64,000 bases of DNA. It comes from Mayamaea pseudoterrestris. Taxonomy: Eukaryota; Bacillariophyta; Bacillariophyceae; Sellaphorales; Sellaphoraceae. Location of the stretch: contig BROI01000009.1 of the NCBI GenBank assembly GCA_027923505.1, positions 806,001-870,000 of the forward strand, in the 5' to 3' direction. The notes below the pieces were generated by a model. The model was not told the DNA's origin and ran no database searches. It saw only the letters and a list, made by a program, of their open reading frames with translations. The position numbers were made by a program, and so were the translations under genes. Of the stretch, positions 62,675-64,000 are shown in pieces; the stretch's first letter is position 1, and every line of letters starts with the position of its first letter.

Positions 62675-64000
62675 TTAGAAACATTCCCATGCTTGTTCTT
62701 CCGCTCGTCGATGGGCAAACGTCGTCGTCTCGCACGGATCGATGCTCCAGGTACTGAGTAGATCGCGAAAGTGTTGTGGCGACGATACATGTACGCTAGG
62801 CTGATTGAGAAGAAACTGACTGATCCATTGAGAGGCTTCTTTTCCCACTTGAAGGAGCTCCCTTCGAAGCTCCACAAACTTGTCATCGCATATGTCAATA
62901 GCATAGTGGAAATTCGGTCTCTCTTCTTTTTTCTTTTTGCCAACCAATTTAAGAAATATCTTTCTTAGTGTGCTTTCGTTGTCAACCGGCCGTAACGGTT
63001 TGTCGAGCTGCAGAAACTCTTTAAAATCGTGGGCAAACCGCCGAGCCAAGCCATTCTCCTTGACGAATGGCTGGCTAACCTCATACAAAAAGACCTGATT
63101 TCTCATATAAGCAGGCGGATATGGCATCGCAAATGCCTTTCGGGTGTTGGGCGATTGCATATCTGAGCCCGCACCATTTAGCAAAGCTTGCTCCTTTGGA
63201 TCGGTCACGTTTGTTTTCCCAAGCATTGCTAGATGATGATGGAACTGGACGCGATCTGGTAATTTTCGGCCAACCATTTGTTCCGCAGGTAGCATTACTG
63301 CCTCTCCGTCGGTAAAGTTTCTTCTCTTTTGACTTTGCCTAACCTGTTATGAAGAATGCAATTGTTGAGTGGGTGTTGGGTGTTGGATACGTAACATATG
63401 AACAAACTCGCTGTTTTAACACCATAACTCACGTTAAAGTTGTAATAAGATTCAAACCACTTGACTGGATGACGAAGCCCCACCACAAGTCTCGTGTCAG
63501 GCCAGTACTTGCGAAAGGCGCTCAGTGCAGGAGGACGACGGATATCATTGGGTGCCTTGTAGCCTCGGCGCTTGTTTGCATCGTAGGGGCCCAGCTCGTA
63601 CATTGATTTAACCATTTTTGCTGGACCTCTCGTCGCATCAAGCAAATGATGTATTTCTTGGTTGTAAATGAGTACTTGTGGATGTTCATACAGCCAATGT
63701 TTTATAAACGTTGTCGCAGTCTTGGCATGCCCTATAATAGCAAAATCCATAAGGTATTGAACATCGCTCGTTACATTCATAAAGTCGTCAGTAATCAATG
63801 AGGTCAGAGGAGTTTCCGACACTTGTGGGTGGTGCGAGTTGAGTTTAGTATGGCCAATGATGTATATCGCCGCCACACCCACAGCAAGCATTATGCTGAG
63901 CAAGCATCCGAAGAAATTCCACCGTGGTCTTTGGTGGAAAATCTTAGCGACTATACGAGCATGGAATGCTTTAGCAGCATCAGCATCAGCAGCATATTCC
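62675..64000 (-). CDS. Membrane-anchored sulfotransferase, 5' end outside the window
   Basis: Exon 1 runs from beyond the right edge (64000) to 63433 and exon 2 from 63343 to 62675, with an 89-bp GT-AG intron. The frame is open to the edge, so the start codon lies outside. An Ala/Asp stretch and a basic segment precede one membrane anchor (LLSIMLAVGVAAIYIIG), then DFAIIGHAKTATTFIKHWL, the P-loop-like 5'-phosphosulfate-binding motif. GLRHPVKWFESYYNFN is the 3'-phosphate-binding motif with Arg and Ser/Tyr positions. It should transfer sulfate from PAPS to a glycan or protein in the Golgi. Acceptor unknown. Confidence 0.85.

Overview
The window looks like nuclear DNA of a photosynthetic stramenopile, most likely a diatom. 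Genes are compact, most have no intron, and the introns seen are short (about 70-250 bp) GT-AG introns. Several predicted plastid proteins begin with a signal peptide followed by the Phe-type 'ASAF' cleavage context used in red-lineage complex plastids (KARI, FabZ, PDH-E2, the two-module protein, and less clearly the desaturase). The retroelements also fit: a CoDi-like Ty1/copia element and a tyrosine-recombinase retroelement.

Layout. Positions 1-26465 and about 33180-55669 are two copies, in the same orientation, of one gene block: DUF3605-like gene (-), two related glycosyltransferases, TPR-like protein, CS-domain-like protein, omega-6 type fatty acid desaturase, TALE homeobox protein, CDC37 (-), GOT1-like membrane protein, two-module plastid protein, acidic membrane-anchored protein, and ketol-acid reductoisomerase (KARI). 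Copy 1 carries an 8.7-kb DIRS/Ngaro-like element (4500-13233) and ends inside KARI. Copy 2 lacks that element (the empty site is at 37675/37676). It carries instead a broken copia element (38901-44000), which replaced about 665 bp and removed the 5' part of the CS-like gene, and a 270-bp solo-LTR-like insert (44902-45171) upstream of the desaturase.

Between the copies (26466-33180) lie remnants of a PARN/CAF1-like deadenylase (-), a copper P1B-ATPase with a cysteine-rich metallothionein-like tail, and the DUF3605-like gene. From about 24.3 to 29.65 kb every gene is cut by small indels, while flanking genes are intact. This block spans the duplication junction, so the 'tandem duplication' may be two haplotypes joined by a poorly corrected read. 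That is the most important caution for this window.

The unique right flank (56.7-64 kb) has divergently transcribed plastid FabZ and PDH-E2, a tetraspan-type membrane protein and a nuclear-type basic protein sharing a short divergent promoter, and a sulfotransferase that runs off the right edge. KARI (branched-chain amino acids), PDH-E2 (acetyl-CoA supply), FabZ (fatty acid elongation) and the desaturase together give the locus a plastid carbon and lipid flavour. I see no CRISPR array, rRNA or convincing tRNA gene.
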